Part shown: piece after piece, positions 40,558 through 49,248 of the stretch | How the letters are laid out: each line of letters opens with the position of its first letter | How positions within the stretch are numbered: position 1 is the stretch's first letter | Assembly: GCA_002335385.1 (NCBI GenBank) | Contig: DCVK01000037.1 | Location: 6,658 to 70,657, forward strand | DNA length: 64,000 bases | Direction: 5' to 3' | From: Candidatus Aminicenantes bacterium UBA2190 | GTDB taxonomy: Bacteria; Acidobacteriota; Aminicenantia; UBA2199 | Program-made: the position numbers and the translations under genes | Notes under the pieces: model-generated | Told to the model about the DNA's origin: nothing | What the model saw: the letters and a program-made list of their open reading frames with translations, nothing else | Database searches by the model: none

Positions 40558-42972
40558 CTACAATTCCAGCATCAGTCCCAAGCGCAGGCTGCGCGGCAGC
40601 TGCAGTTCATTGGCCATGCGCTCCAGGTCGTTGGAGAAGGCGTTCTCCGACAGCTCGCCGCCGAAATCGAGCAGGTTGAACACGGACAACTCCAGACGAC
40701 CCTTTTTCCCGAAGGGCCGGATATCGCAGCCCAGCTTGAAGTTGAAGTCCCAGATGCAATCCTCCCTGGGCCCGCCCTTCCGCGAATGCTCATCCTCGGC
40801 CTGGATGGTCTGGTAGGTGATCACCCACTGGCCGCGGCTCTGGAAGGCGTCGATGAATGCGAAGGGGTTGCCGTCGCGGTACTTGACGCTGCCTCCCAGG
40901 AAGAGACGCCGCGACAGGTAATAGCCGAAGAAGATCTTGCCCACGAAGGCGCGATCGCCGTCGACGCGGCCGAAGCCGTTGATCCAGGAATTGGGGAAGG
41001 CCTGGCTCTCGGAGATGACGCCGATGTCGTTGGCCTCCGGGCCGTTGCCGAATGCGGTGGTGCCCATGCCCATGTGGGCCAGGAAGGAGAATGAAAAGTA
41101 CCAGCGCCGCGCCCTTTCCCCGTGGATGCGCAAAAGGAACTGGGCATAGAACGGATCCTTGGCGAAGGGAGCGTTGCCCAGCACGAAGGCGCTGACCGGG
41201 CGGTCCAGGAAATAATATTCCTTGCCGTCGACCGGCTCGTAATGTCCGTACTCCTCGGCGAAGGCGGCCCACAGCGGGCGGCGGATCCTTTTGTACAGCC
41301 CCTTGATGTCCAGATGGAAGTTGGCGGACAGGCGCGTGGTCAGGAACATTTCCAGGCGTTCGCGCCGGCTCGGCTTCAGATCCGCGGCGGCGGCATGGCT
41401 GGCCCCGCCGCTCAGGGCGAACAGCGCGCCCTGCTCACCGGCCTGGAAAAAACCGTCGCTGCTGGCGTCGGCCCAATAGCGGACCTCGGCGCCCGGCCGC
41501 CGCGTTTCCAGGAAATCGACGGCGCCGGCGCCCAGCTCGTACGGCAGCACCCCGAAGGAAAGGGAGAGCCTCGTCCGCGGCCCGGCTTGCAGGCCGATGC
41601 CGGCCTCGGCCCCGGGCTGCAGGAAGTCGAGTCCGGCGGCCGCGTCCTGGAAGCCGAGGCGCTGGTACTGGAGAAAGAGCCGGGCACGGAGATCGAAGCC
41701 GCTGCCCAGGTCCATGCGCAACAGCGTGCCGGTCGCGGCCACGACGCGCTGGTTGCGGTACGCATGAACGACGGCCATCGTCGGCCGCAGGAATACCAAG
41801 TAGGGCTCTCCGGCGAAGAACACACCGTTATGGCCGCCGCTGCGCTCGGCAGCGGAATGGAAAACGGCGGACAGGCCCAGGAACGGCTCCAGGTCGGCCT
41901 TCCTGTTCCGCCAGACGAAGCGGAGCTTGCGATCGACCGCCAGGGCCAGGGTGTCGGCGCTGAACTCACCCCATTTTTCAAAGGGGAGGAACGCCTGGCC
42001 GTCGATGTCCTTCAGGTCCTTGCCGGCGTCGAGGACGACCGGCTGCAGCTGCTGGCGCTCATGGAGCCAGGAGAACCTGGCCTGAAGCGCCCGGCCCGAC
42101 CAGGCGGCCGCGGCCAGCCAGGAGCTCTTGTCCTGCTGGTAGGTCTCCTGCGGGTAGCGGCCGTCCTCGGCGAAGAGGTTGCCGCGGCGGCCCGAATTGA
42201 CGGCCAGGTCCAGGTCCAGGGTGCCGCCGGCGAAGCGCCCCTGCCAGCGGCCGAGGAGTCCCAGCAGGTCGTTCTTCTCCTCGAACTGGGTGTCGCGGCG
42301 GTTGAAGTCGTTGAAACGCCGCTGCGTGCTGGCGTAGCCCCCCGCCAGCAGCAGCGATGAGCGTCGGCCGCCCTTCTCCAGGCGGAAGTCGAGCTGGTAG
42401 TTGCCGTCGAGCCGGCGGCGCGTCTCGTAAAGATCGTCGGCGCGCAGGGTGGCGTGATTGACCACCGCCAGCTTGCCCAGGGAGGTCCAGCCGCCGAGGT
42501 TGGGCAGGGCGGTGGAAAGCATGACCCGCGCGACCGTCCCGCCGGATGCGGCGGCGCCGGGACGCGGGGCGAAGAAGAAGCCGTGGTCGCGCCGCAGCGG
42601 TGTCTCGCCGCGCAGGGCCATCGAGCCGATGGCCAGGAAGGGGATCTGCAGCGCCGGGGCGCCGTCGTCCAGGCCGGAGTTGATGGCATGCCCCGCGTAA
42701 TGCCAGCGGAACCGCGTCCAGGGATCGCCTTCGAAATAGACCTTGGGGCGATCGCTCAGGCCGAAGCCGTTGCTCTCCTCGGTCAGCCAGACGGCGTCGG
42801 GAGCCAGGTGCTCAAGGGCATTCGGATAGAAATACCCCCCCGGCTGCGTCTCGATGCGGAAGCCGTCGAGGACGAACTCGGTTTCGTCATGGCTCTCCTG
42901 GCCGCGCAGCGGCAGGGAAAAGCAGTAAAGCATGAACAAAAAGAAAAATGAAAGAGGGATTCGGGCAGCCAT
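40558..42972 (-). CDS. large outer-membrane beta-barrel, TonB-receptor-like, no N-terminal regulatory domain
   Basis: 804 residues. Signal peptide 1-24 (FFFLFMLYCFSLPLRG). No carboxypeptidase-regulatory domain and no clear plug signature. A short N-terminal segment (VLDGFRIETQPGGYFYPNAL) precedes many alternating amphipathic strands (RRLDGNYQLDFRLEKG, RLFLQYQRLGFQDAAAG, WYFSFSFLAHMGMG, GRLELSVFNLLDFGGELSE). The strand pattern and the LELSVFNLLD element match the last strands of TonB receptors; the final residue is Leu, not Phe. Convergent with the DksA-like gene with 3 nt between stops. Its promoter -10 lies 6 nt before the ATG. Porin or receptor role unresolved. Confidence 0.72.
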   Translation of the reverse strand: MAARIPLSFFFLFMLYCFSLPLRGQESHDETEFVLDGFRIETQPGGYFYPNALEHLAPDAVWLTEESNGFGLSDRPKVYFEGDPWTRFRWHYAGHAINSGLDDGAPALQIPFLAIGSMALRGETPLRRDHGFFFAPRPGAAASGGTVARVMLSTALPNLGGWTSLGKLAVVNHATLRADDLYETRRRLDGNYQLDFRLEKGGRRSSLLLAGGYASTQRRFNDFNRRDTQFEEKNDLLGLLGRWQGRFAGGTLDLDLAVNSGRRGNLFAEDGRYPQETYQQDKSSWLAAAAWSGRALQARFSWLHERQQLQPVVLDAGKDLKDIDGQAFLPFEKWGEFSADTLALAVDRKLRFVWRNRKADLEPFLGLSAVFHSAAERSGGHNGVFFAGEPYLVFLRPTMAVVHAYRNQRVVAATGTLLRMDLGSGFDLRARLFLQYQRLGFQDAAAGLDFLQPGAEAGIGLQAGPRTRLSLSFGVLPYELGAGAVDFLETRRPGAEVRYWADASSDGFFQAGEQGALFALSGGASHAAAADLKPSRRERLEMFLTTRLSANFHLDIKGLYKRIRRPLWAAFAEEYGHYEPVDGKEYYFLDRPVSAFVLGNAPFAKDPFYAQFLLRIHGERARRWYFSFSFLAHMGMGTTAFGNGPEANDIGVISESQAFPNSWINGFGRVDGDRAFVGKIFFGYYLSRRLFLGGSVKYRDGNPFAFIDAFQSRGQWVITYQTIQAEDEHSRKGGPREDCIWDFNFKLGCDIRPFGKKGRLELSVFNLLDFGGELSENAFSNDLERMANELQLPRSLRLGLMLEL

Positions 42973-42978
42973 TTGGAA

Positions 42979-43007
42979 AATATACCATTAAACCGGGGAT
43001 TCGTAAA
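42979..43007 (-). promoter_or_regulatory. promoter of the outer-membrane barrel gene, likely leaderless
   Basis: On the minus strand TTTACG, 17 nt, TATATT with TGG before it; only 6 nt (TTCCAA) separate the -10 from the ATG at 42972, and no ribosome site is present. Confidence 0.65.
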
Positions 43008-43008
43008 C

Positions 43009-43106
43009 TTCAAACTCACCCCAACCCCTCTCTTCCCAAAGAGAGGGGCAAGATTCTTAACTCCCCTTCTCTTCGCAAGAGAAGGGGATGGGGGATGAGT
43101 TTTGAA
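43009..43106. repeat. nested twin-hairpin element
   Basis: Outer arms TTCAAACTCA and TGAGTTTTGAA enclose hairpin 1 (CCCCTCTCT/AGAGAGGGG, 43025-43048) and hairpin 2 (CCCCTTCTCTT, loop CGC, AAGAGAAGGGG, 43063-43087). It fills exactly the space between the stop codon of the PAP2 gene and the -35 of the next gene on the same strand. Similar sequences are, from memory, dispersed in many bacterial genomes. Confidence 0.85.
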
Positions 43107-44018
43107 CTACCTGATCTCGTAGCTGAATGAAAGCCCGGCGCCCGCCGGGATGAGAGCCGGGGTGATCTGGAAGCGCTTGCGCTGGTTGCGCACCACCATC
43201 TTGCCGACGGCGTAGCCGATGACAGCGCCCAGGAAGACGTCGGAGAGCCAGTGGGCGTCCTCGGTAAGCCGTGACAGGCCGGCCAGGGTGGCCAGACCGT
43301 AGCAGAGCGGCGGCACCCAGGAGCGGTGGCGGTAGTTCTCGGCGATCACCGTGGCCAGGCCCCAGGCCGAGACGGTGTGGCCGGAAAAAAAGGAATCGTA
43401 GTTGGAAAAGTAGCCCTGGTAGCGCTCGAAGAACGCGGCCGGGCCGTTCCAGTGGTCGCTGCCGCCCGCGACCGAAGGGCGCTGACGCCCCGACAGGTGC
43501 TTGGCGACCTGGACCAGCAAGCCGGTGTGCAGCAGCGTCTCCCAGGCCATCAGCCCGGTGTCACGCGCCCGGCGGTCCTTGGCCAGCACGCCGCCGAGGA
43601 AAAAGACACCGGCGATGCCGCAGTCCAAACCCCAGTCACCCAGGAGGGTGAGGACGGGGCTGGCCTTGTCCGCCCAGGAATGGTTCGCCTGGAACGCCTT
43701 GAATTCCTTGTAGATCGCTTCGTCGTTGACGATCAGCAGGCCGGTGGCGGCCAGTACGGTGCCGAAGGCCAGAAGCCCCTTTTCGTCCAGGTGGAACGGC
43801 GCGGTCCACATCTCCGCCTCATCCTTCAGGAAATTCGACCTGTAGGGGGCAATCCCGCCGCATTCGCCCGCGGCCTCGGGCGCCACCACCGCCTCTGCCT
43901 CTTGGCCGGACAGGGTGGGGCCGGTGAGCAGGCACAGGACCAGCAGGGCGGCGGCGGCCCTTTGGGCGAGGACCGCCTTGGAGCGCGGCGGGGCGGCCTT
44001 CAGGTTCTTTTTCATCAT
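43107..44018 (-). CDS. PAP2-family phosphatase
   Basis: 303 residues from the ATG at 44018 (ATG at 44015 equally possible; a frame extension to 44066 lacks support). Hydrophobic N terminus (AAAALLVLCLLTGPTLSGQ) resembles a signal peptide or first helix. Canonical PAP2 motifs: KHLSGRQRPS, FFSGHT (catalytic His) and SRLTEDAHWLSD, the full K-x6-RP / SGH / SR-x5-H-x3-D triad. Typical substrates are undecaprenyl pyrophosphate, phosphatidate or lipid A phosphates at the periplasmic face. Followed by the twin-hairpin element, which could terminate transcription. Confidence 0.9.
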   Translation of the reverse strand: MMKKNLKAAPPRSKAVLAQRAAAALLVLCLLTGPTLSGQEAEAVVAPEAAGECGGIAPYRSNFLKDEAEMWTAPFHLDEKGLLAFGTVLAATGLLIVNDEAIYKEFKAFQANHSWADKASPVLTLLGDWGLDCGIAGVFFLGGVLAKDRRARDTGLMAWETLLHTGLLVQVAKHLSGRQRPSVAGGSDHWNGPAAFFERYQGYFSNYDSFFSGHTVSAWGLATVIAENYRHRSWVPPLCYGLATLAGLSRLTEDAHWLSDVFLGAVIGYAVGKMVVRNQRKRFQITPALIPAGAGLSFSYEIR

Positions 44019-44105
44019 CGTGAAAGATTCTCCCATTCGCAAGCGCAAGATGAAGAGAAGATGCATTTTACACCAAGCGGCGGCGCATGTAAACCGTGCG
44101 CGGGC

Positions 44106-44134
44106 TTGACAAGACCGCGAATATGCCGTATAAA
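44106..44134 (+). promoter_or_regulatory. promoter of tRNA-Leu
   Basis: Perfect TTGACA, 17 nt, TATAAA; predicted start is 5 nt or so before the mature tRNA. Confidence 0.85.
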
Positions 44135-44145
44135 TAGCCTGTCAT

Positions 44146-44230
44146 GCCGAAGTGGTGGAATTGGTAGACACGCCAGTTTCAGGTACTGGTGAGCATTGCG
44201 CTCGCGGGGGTTCGAGTCCCCCCTTCGGCA
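44146..44230 (+). tRNA. tRNA-Leu (anticodon CAG)
   Basis: 85-nt class II tRNA. Acceptor GCCGAAG pairs with CTTCGGC, discriminator A. Anticodon arm CCAGT-TTCAGGT-ACTGG puts CAG at 34-36. Long variable arm GAGCATTGCGCTC and T-loop GTTCGAGTC are intact. CCA is not encoded. It reads the CUG codon, which dominates leucine usage in this GC-rich window. Confidence 0.96.
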
Positions 44231-44318
44231 TGTTATTCCGTTTCCCGGGTGACCCAACCGGGCCCCGTCGTTGCCGGGCGGTGCGGCCGGGAACGGCCGG
44301 CCAGCCGAACCAGCGACC

Positions 44319-44930
44319 ATGAACAAGGGGAATATCGCCGTCTTGCTTTCCGGGCGCGGCAGCAATTTCGACGCCATCGTCCGCGCCTCGCGCGCCGTCG
44401 GCAGCAATTTCACCGTACGCTTGGCCATCAGCGACCGCAGCGACGCCGCGGGGCTGAAAAAGGCCGCCCGCCTCGGCATTCCGGCCCGGCACGTCGACCC
44501 CAGGAGCTTTCCCGACAAGGCCGCCTACGAATCGCGCCTGGGCGAGCTGCTGGAGAGCCAACGGATCGACCTGGTCTGCCTGGCCGGCTACATGCGCCTG
44601 GTCGGACCGGTCCTGCTCGGCCGCTTTCCCGACCGCATCCTGAACATCCATCCCGCCCTCCTCCCCTGCTTTCCCGGCCTCGACGCCCAGGAGCAGGCCC
44701 TGCGCGCCGGTGTGAAGGTGAGCGGCTGCACCGTCCATTTCGTCGACGCCGGCACCGATTCGGGTCCGATCATCGCCCAGAAGGCGGTGGCGCTGCGCCC
44801 CGGCGACGACCTGGAAACGCTCAAGCGGCGCATCCTGCGCCAGGAGCACCGCTTGTATCCGCAGGCCATCTCGCTGTTCTTCGCCGGCCGCTTGCAAATC
44901 GACGGCCGCGCGGTTATCATCAAGCCATGA
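44319..44930 (+). CDS. purN: phosphoribosylglycinamide formyltransferase
   Basis: 203 residues from the ATG at 44319 (MNKGNIAVLLSGRGSNFDAI), matching the family's N terminus. Folate-binding and catalytic segments: LAGYMRLVGPVLL, NIHPALLPCFPGLDAQEQAL (catalytic Asn and His) and GCTVHFVDAGTDSGPII (Asp). Uses 10-formyl-tetrahydrofolate in the third step of purine synthesis. Overlaps the next gene by ATGA and is followed by recG. Confidence 0.95.
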   Translation: MNKGNIAVLLSGRGSNFDAIVRASRAVGSNFTVRLAISDRSDAAGLKKAARLGIPARHVDPRSFPDKAAYESRLGELLESQRIDLVCLAGYMRLVGPVLLGRFPDRILNIHPALLPCFPGLDAQEQALRAGVKVSGCTVHFVDAGTDSGPIIAQKAVALRPGDDLETLKRRILRQEHRLYPQAISLFFAGRLQIDGRAVIIKP

Positions 44931-45484
44931 CGAAACGAGCACCCGGGTTATTTCTGCTTCTGTTGCTGGCCATGACGGTACGCGCCGGCGATTTTTCCCT
45001 GGAAAAGGCCATGAAGATCGAAGGCTTCCTGGAGCGCATCGCCGCCCCGCGCCCCGCCTCGCTCTTTCTGAAAAAGGCGGTTTTCAGCGAAAGCGAACTG
45101 AACTCCTACCTGAACCTCATCTATGTAAAAAAATATGCCCCGGAAGTAACCTTCATCGAACTGCGCCTCAAGGACAAGAATTTCGTCGACGGCAGCTTCA
45201 AGATCAAGCTGGCCGGCGAAAAATACGCCCTTGTCCCGCAGTTCCTTCGCGACTCCGAGGTGCGTTTCCGCGGCGCCTTCGAGTGCAATAACTACCACAT
45301 GCGCTTCGTTTTCTCCGAGCTGGTCATCAATGGCAGCCAATTCTCCCCCGACTTCCTCGACGAGGCATTCGGCGCCGCCCAGTTGAACGCCCGCGAGAAA
45401 CGGTCCATTTTCAACTGGTTCACCCTGCTGCCGGGCCTGAAGAACGTGCAAAGCTCGGAAAAGAAGATCATTTTCTACTATTGA
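44927..45484 (+). CDS. exported protein of unknown function between purN and recG
   Basis: 185 residues, start codon overlapping the purN stop. Signal peptide 1-20 (LFLLLLLAMTVRAGD). The mature part is rich in charged and aromatic residues, with ESELNSYLNLIYVKKYAPEV, EVTFIELRLKDKNFVDGSFK, EVRFRGAFECNNYHMRFVF and a C-terminal SIFNWFTLLPGLKNVQSSEK. I recognise no named domain. Its frame ends within the TTG start of recG (4-nt overlap), so three genes are coupled. The position among purN and recG suggests lineage-specific insertion into a housekeeping operon. Confidence 0.8.
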   Translation: MTKRAPGLFLLLLLAMTVRAGDFSLEKAMKIEGFLERIAAPRPASLFLKKAVFSESELNSYLNLIYVKKYAPEVTFIELRLKDKNFVDGSFKIKLAGEKYALVPQFLRDSEVRFRGAFECNNYHMRFVFSELVINGSQFSPDFLDEAFGAAQLNAREKRSIFNWFTLLPGLKNVQSSEKKIIFYY

Positions 45485-47517
45485 CCATCACCCCGCGCAC
45501 CCCGGTCGAGGAGCTCAAGGGCATCGGCCCGGCCCGCGGCGCTGCCCTGCTCCGCCGCGGCATCACCAGCGCCGGTGACCTGCTGCTGCACTTTCCCGAC
45601 GACTACATTGACCTGACCCGAACCGAGGCGGGTCCCATCCCCGGGGAAGAGCGCCTTTATGCCTTCGCCCCGGGACATGCCCGCGTCCGCCGCAACTTCA
45701 AGAAAAGATCGTCGCTGCTCCGCATCGAAGGCCGGATCGGCGGGGTCAAAGTCACGCTGGTCTTTTTCAACCAGCCCTATCTGCTCCAGCCCCTGCAGGA
45801 CAGGGAAACCATCTACATCCATGGCCGCGTCGAGGAGCGCCAGGGGCGCTGGCAGGTGGTCAACCCGCTGCTGATCCCCGACGGAGCCCACGGCGGCATC
45901 CTGCCGCGTTACCGGCCGCTGGGAACACTGAAAGGCGGCACCTTGCGCGGGATCATCGCCGCCGCGCTCGACCGCTGGCATGACGACGGCGAGCCGATCC
46001 CCGAGGTGCTGCGGCGCCGCCATGCCTTTCCCGACGCCGTCACCGCCCTGCGCGCCATTCACCGGCCAGCCCGGCTCGACCCGGGAGCGATCGAACGCAT
46101 GAAGGCGCGCTTCATTTACGCCGAACTCCTCTACTTCCAGCTCGAACTGCAGTCCATCCGCGCCGCCTTTCGCCTGCGCCGCCGCCGGCAACGCTATCGC
46201 TTCAACGACGCGCTGCGCCGCTCCATCGCGGCCCGCCTTCCCTTCCGCCTCAGCCCGGAGCAGGAGGAGGCTTTCAGCGCCATCGCCAATGACCTGCTCT
46301 CGCCGCGGCCCATGCAGCGGCTGTTGCAGGGAGAGGTGGGGAGCGGCAAGACCATCGTCGCCTTCCTGGCGCTGCTTATGGCCAGGGAGAACGGCTTCCA
46401 GGGGGCATTCCTGGCCCCGACCGAGATCCTGGCACGGCAGCACTACGAGAACGCCCGTGCTTTTTTCGGCCCCGACGGCGTGGCCCTGCTCACCGGCGGC
46501 TGCGACGCCGCGCAAAGGCGGCAGGTGCTGGACGGACTGGCCAACGGCGCCGTTCCCCTGGTCTTTGGCACCCACGCCCTGATCGGAGAGGACGTCGTCT
46601 TCCGCAACCTGGCCATGGTGGTCATCGACGAGCAGCATCGTTTCGGGGTGGCGCAAAGAGCGGCCCTGTTCTTCAAGAGCCATGCCGCCGACCTGCTGGT
46701 CACCACCGCCACCCCCATCCCGCGCACCATGCTGCTGGCCCTGTACAGCGACGTGTCGGTTTCCACGCTGCGGCGGCCCCTGGCCGGGCGTCAGCCGGTC
46801 AAAACCCGCGTCATCGCCTCCGCAGACCGGGAGCGCTTCTACGCCAGGCTGCGGGTGGAACTGCAGCGCGGCCGCAAGGGCTTCGTCATCCTGCCCCTGA
46901 TCGAGGCGTCGGAGCAATACCCGGACCTGCGCGCCCTGCGCGACGAGGCGCGGGAGAGCAAGGCGCGCTTCCCGGACATCGCCCAGGCCTCGCTGTCGGG
47001 AAAAAGCGGCGCCGCGGAGAAGCAGCGCGCCCTGGAGCGCTTTGCCGCCGGAACGGTGCGCCTGCTGCTGGCCACCACCGTGGTCGAGGTGGGCATCGAC
47101 GTGGCCGACGCCACCTTCATGGTCATCGAGAACGCCGACCGCTACGGCCTGGCCCAATTGCACCAGCTGCGCGGCCGGGTGGGCCGGGGCCCGGGGAAAT
47201 CCTACTGCTTCCTGGTCGAATCGCCGCGCCCCACGGAGAAAGGCCGCCGCCGCCTGCAAACGATTGCCTCCAGCCAGGACGGCTTCGCCATCGCCGAAAC
47301 GGACCTGGAGCTGCGCGGCGGCGGCGTGATCGCCGGCCTCGAGCAGGCCGGGGAGATCGACTTCCGTCTGGCCGACCCCAAGAGGGACATCCGCCTGCTG
47401 CAGGAGGCACAGGTCGACGCCCGGCGGCTGCTGGAGCACGACGAACTGCAGAATACCAAAGTCAGGGAGTTTCTGGCCGGGCTGGCCGCCAAGATAAAAG
47501 ACATTAGCTTCAGTTAG
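45481..47517 (+). CDS. recG: ATP-dependent DNA helicase RecG
   Basis: 678 residues, TTG start overlapping the preceding stop (TTGA), giving TPVEELKGIGPARGAALLRR as in the family N terminus. Wedge/OB domain to about 240. Helicase motifs: I GEVGSGKTIVAF (about 283-294), II DEQHRFGVAQR, III TATPIPRTM, V TTVVEVGIDVADATFMVIEN and VI QLHQLRGRVGRG. RecG reverses stalled forks and branch-migrates Holliday junctions. Length slightly under E. coli's 693. Start codon choice rests on overlap and homology, as no ribosome site is obvious. Confidence 0.96.
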   Translation: MTITPRTPVEELKGIGPARGAALLRRGITSAGDLLLHFPDDYIDLTRTEAGPIPGEERLYAFAPGHARVRRNFKKRSSLLRIEGRIGGVKVTLVFFNQPYLLQPLQDRETIYIHGRVEERQGRWQVVNPLLIPDGAHGGILPRYRPLGTLKGGTLRGIIAAALDRWHDDGEPIPEVLRRRHAFPDAVTALRAIHRPARLDPGAIERMKARFIYAELLYFQLELQSIRAAFRLRRRRQRYRFNDALRRSIAARLPFRLSPEQEEAFSAIANDLLSPRPMQRLLQGEVGSGKTIVAFLALLMARENGFQGAFLAPTEILARQHYENARAFFGPDGVALLTGGCDAAQRRQVLDGLANGAVPLVFGTHALIGEDVVFRNLAMVVIDEQHRFGVAQRAALFFKSHAADLLVTTATPIPRTMLLALYSDVSVSTLRRPLAGRQPVKTRVIASADRERFYARLRVELQRGRKGFVILPLIEASEQYPDLRALRDEARESKARFPDIAQASLSGKSGAAEKQRALERFAAGTVRLLLATTVVEVGIDVADATFMVIENADRYGLAQLHQLRGRVGRGPGKSYCFLVESPRPTEKGRRRLQTIASSQDGFAIAETDLELRGGGVIAGLEQAGEIDFRLADPKRDIRLLQEAQVDARRLLEHDELQNTKVREFLAGLAAKIKDISFS

Positions 47518-47545
47518 AAGTGTATATTCGATCTGTCGTAACGCG

Positions 47546-48706
47546 TCACGTCAGTTCCGCTTCTCCGGTTTTATTCCTCTCTTTGAGTTCTTCCATCATC
47601 TGCCGGCAAATGATGGCGGCGGGGCGCTCGTCCTGGCGCAGGCTCTCCGCGATGCGCCGGAACTCGCCGCGCATGCTGTTCCGCAGGCGCGGATCGTCCA
47701 GGATGATCCTCGTTTCCTCGTAGATGCGCTCGCTGCGGCACTCCTTTTGGATCAGTTCTGCCGCCACCCGGCGCCCGGCCAGTATATTGACGATGGAATA
47801 GAGATGGATGCGCATGAAGCGCCGGCCCAGGAGATAAGTCAGGCGGTTGATCCTGTAGATGGCGACGAAAGGGACGCCGAGCAGGGCCGCCTCCAGGTTA
47901 GAGGTGCCGCAGGTGGTGATGACCGCATCGGCGGCGTTGAGCAGGTCGTAGCCCTGCTCCTGGCCGATGATGCGGATCTCCGGGTCGGTCGCGGCGGCGG
48001 CGAGCCGTTCAGGCTGTATGTTCTGCGCCCGCTGCAGGAAGACCCGCAGGGAAAAATCCTGGCGCAGCCTTCGTACGGCCCCGAGAATCTCCGGCAGCAG
48101 CAGGGTCACCTCCGACTCGCGGCTGCCGGGCAGCAGCGCCAGCAGGATGTCGGCGTCGCCCACCCCGTGGCGGCGACGGAATTCGTCACGCCCCACCTTC
48201 ACGCGCACCTCGGGCAGCAGCGGGTGGCCGGTGTAGGTGAAGGTCACCCCTTCCTGCTGATAGATGGGCACCTCGAAGGGGAAGATGATGAAAAGGCGGC
48301 TCACCCAGCGGCGAAGCTGCTCCACCCTGCCGTAGCGCCAGGCCCAGACCGTGGGGCTGATATAATAATAGACCGGGATGCCGGCGCGGCGCAGCCGCCG
48401 GGCCAGGCGCAGATTGAAGTCGGGATAATCGATGAGCAGGGCGGCAGCGGCCCGGCGCGCCAGCGCCTGGCGCAGGACGCGCTTCATGATGCCGCGAATG
48501 CGCCAGAGATGGGCGATGACTTCGATGATGCCCACCACCGCCAGCGAGCGGTTGTGCACCACGTTCTCGAAACCGGCGGCCTCCAGGCGGTCGCCGCCGA
48601 TGCCCCAGAAGTGAACATCGCCTTCCCGGGCGGCGAACTCGTTCACCACCTGCACGGCATAGGTCTCGGCCGAGTTCTCGGCCGCCACCAGCAGGATGTT
48701 GCTCAC
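47546..48706 (-). CDS. lpxB: lipid-A-disaccharide synthase
   Basis: 386 residues from the GTG at 48706, which overlaps the upstream TGA (GTGA). GT19 features: N-terminal ILLVAAENSAETYAVQVVNE, IGGDRLEAAGF, LLIDYPDFNLRLARRL, YYISPTVWAWRYGRV, TGHPLL, LLPGSRESEV, and the donor-site TTCGTSNLEAALLGVPFVAIYR. It joins UDP-diacylglucosamine to lipid X, making the lipid A disaccharide, so the cell has a lipid A-type outer membrane. Being last in a pseudopilin operon is unusual; lpxB normally sits with lpxD-fabZ-lpxA. Confidence 0.94.
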   Translation of the reverse strand: MSNILLVAAENSAETYAVQVVNEFAAREGDVHFWGIGGDRLEAAGFENVVHNRSLAVVGIIEVIAHLWRIRGIMKRVLRQALARRAAAALLIDYPDFNLRLARRLRRAGIPVYYYISPTVWAWRYGRVEQLRRWVSRLFIIFPFEVPIYQQEGVTFTYTGHPLLPEVRVKVGRDEFRRRHGVGDADILLALLPGSRESEVTLLLPEILGAVRRLRQDFSLRVFLQRAQNIQPERLAAAATDPEIRIIGQEQGYDLLNAADAVITTCGTSNLEAALLGVPFVAIYRINRLTYLLGRRFMRIHLYSIVNILAGRRVAAELIQKECRSERIYEETRIILDDPRLRNSMRGEFRRIAESLRQDERPAAIICRQMMEELKERNKTGEAELT

Positions 48707-49248
48707 GGCGCCACGCCCTCGTAGCGCAGATCGGGCATCTTCTCGGTTTCCTTCTCGCCGACGTAGAAAGCCCACTCGTTGTATTTTTCCATCCCGCGGT
48801 ACTCGCGGAAAGCCGTTCTCGTTGACGTGGAGCACACGCCGACCAGCTGCGCCCGGCTGAAGTAGGCCTTGGCCATGTGCGCGGGAACGACCAGGTATTT
48901 GGCCTCGCCGCTGCTGGCGTCCTGGAAGACCATGTCCCATACGCCGTCGTCGCTCAGCGGATCAGGGTAGAGCTGGCGCAGGAATTTCTCCAGGTGCAGG
49001 ATCTCGAAGTTCTGCGGGTAGAGGTTGTTGTGGCTCTTGACGTAAAGCTCGATGGCGGTGACGTACTGGCGAGCGCGGAAGATCAGCTCCTCCTCGGCCT
49101 CGCGCTGGGCCACGGTCTGCCAGAGCGGCACGGCCATGAGCATCAGCACCGACAGCACCGCCACGGCGATCATCAGCAAGAGCATCACGTAGCCATCGCC
49201 GCCGTGCCGCCGCCGGGCGGCGGGCGTCACGGACTCACCAGTCGGCAT
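48703..49248 (-). CDS. pseudopilin-like protein with N-terminal methylation-type helix
   Basis: 181 residues from the ATG at 49248, which overlaps the preceding gene by 14 nt. N terminus is short and basic (RRRHGGDGYVML) followed by the helix LLLMIAVAVLSVLMLMAVPLW and QTVAQREAEEELIFRARQYV. This is a prepilin-like pattern with Gly before the hydrophobic run and Glu further on, but the FTLIE consensus is replaced by YVMLL. The globular part carries LYPQNFEILHLEKFLRQLYP and a DDGVWDMVFQD segment like type II secretion pseudopilins. Probably a minor pseudopilin partner of the gene upstream. Confidence 0.78.
   Translation of the reverse strand: MPTGESVTPAARRRHGGDGYVMLLLMIAVAVLSVLMLMAVPLWQTVAQREAEEELIFRARQYVTAIELYVKSHNNLYPQNFEILHLEKFLRQLYPDPLSDDGVWDMVFQDASSGEAKYLVVPAHMAKAYFSRAQLVGVCSTSTRTAFREYRGMEKYNEWAFYVGEKETEKMPDLRYEGVAP

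Noticed and set aside
44146..44230. integration hotspot at tRNA-Leu
   Set aside because: No integrase, attachment-site duplicate or foreign-looking genes flank it.
45478..47439. 653-codon frame antisense to recG
   Set aside because: recG helicase motifs on the plus strand are complete; the antisense product has no recognisable fold.
48707..48940. N-terminal extension of LpxB
   Set aside because: Not LpxB-like and overlaps the upstream pseudopilin; the GTG at 48706 gives the family N terminus.
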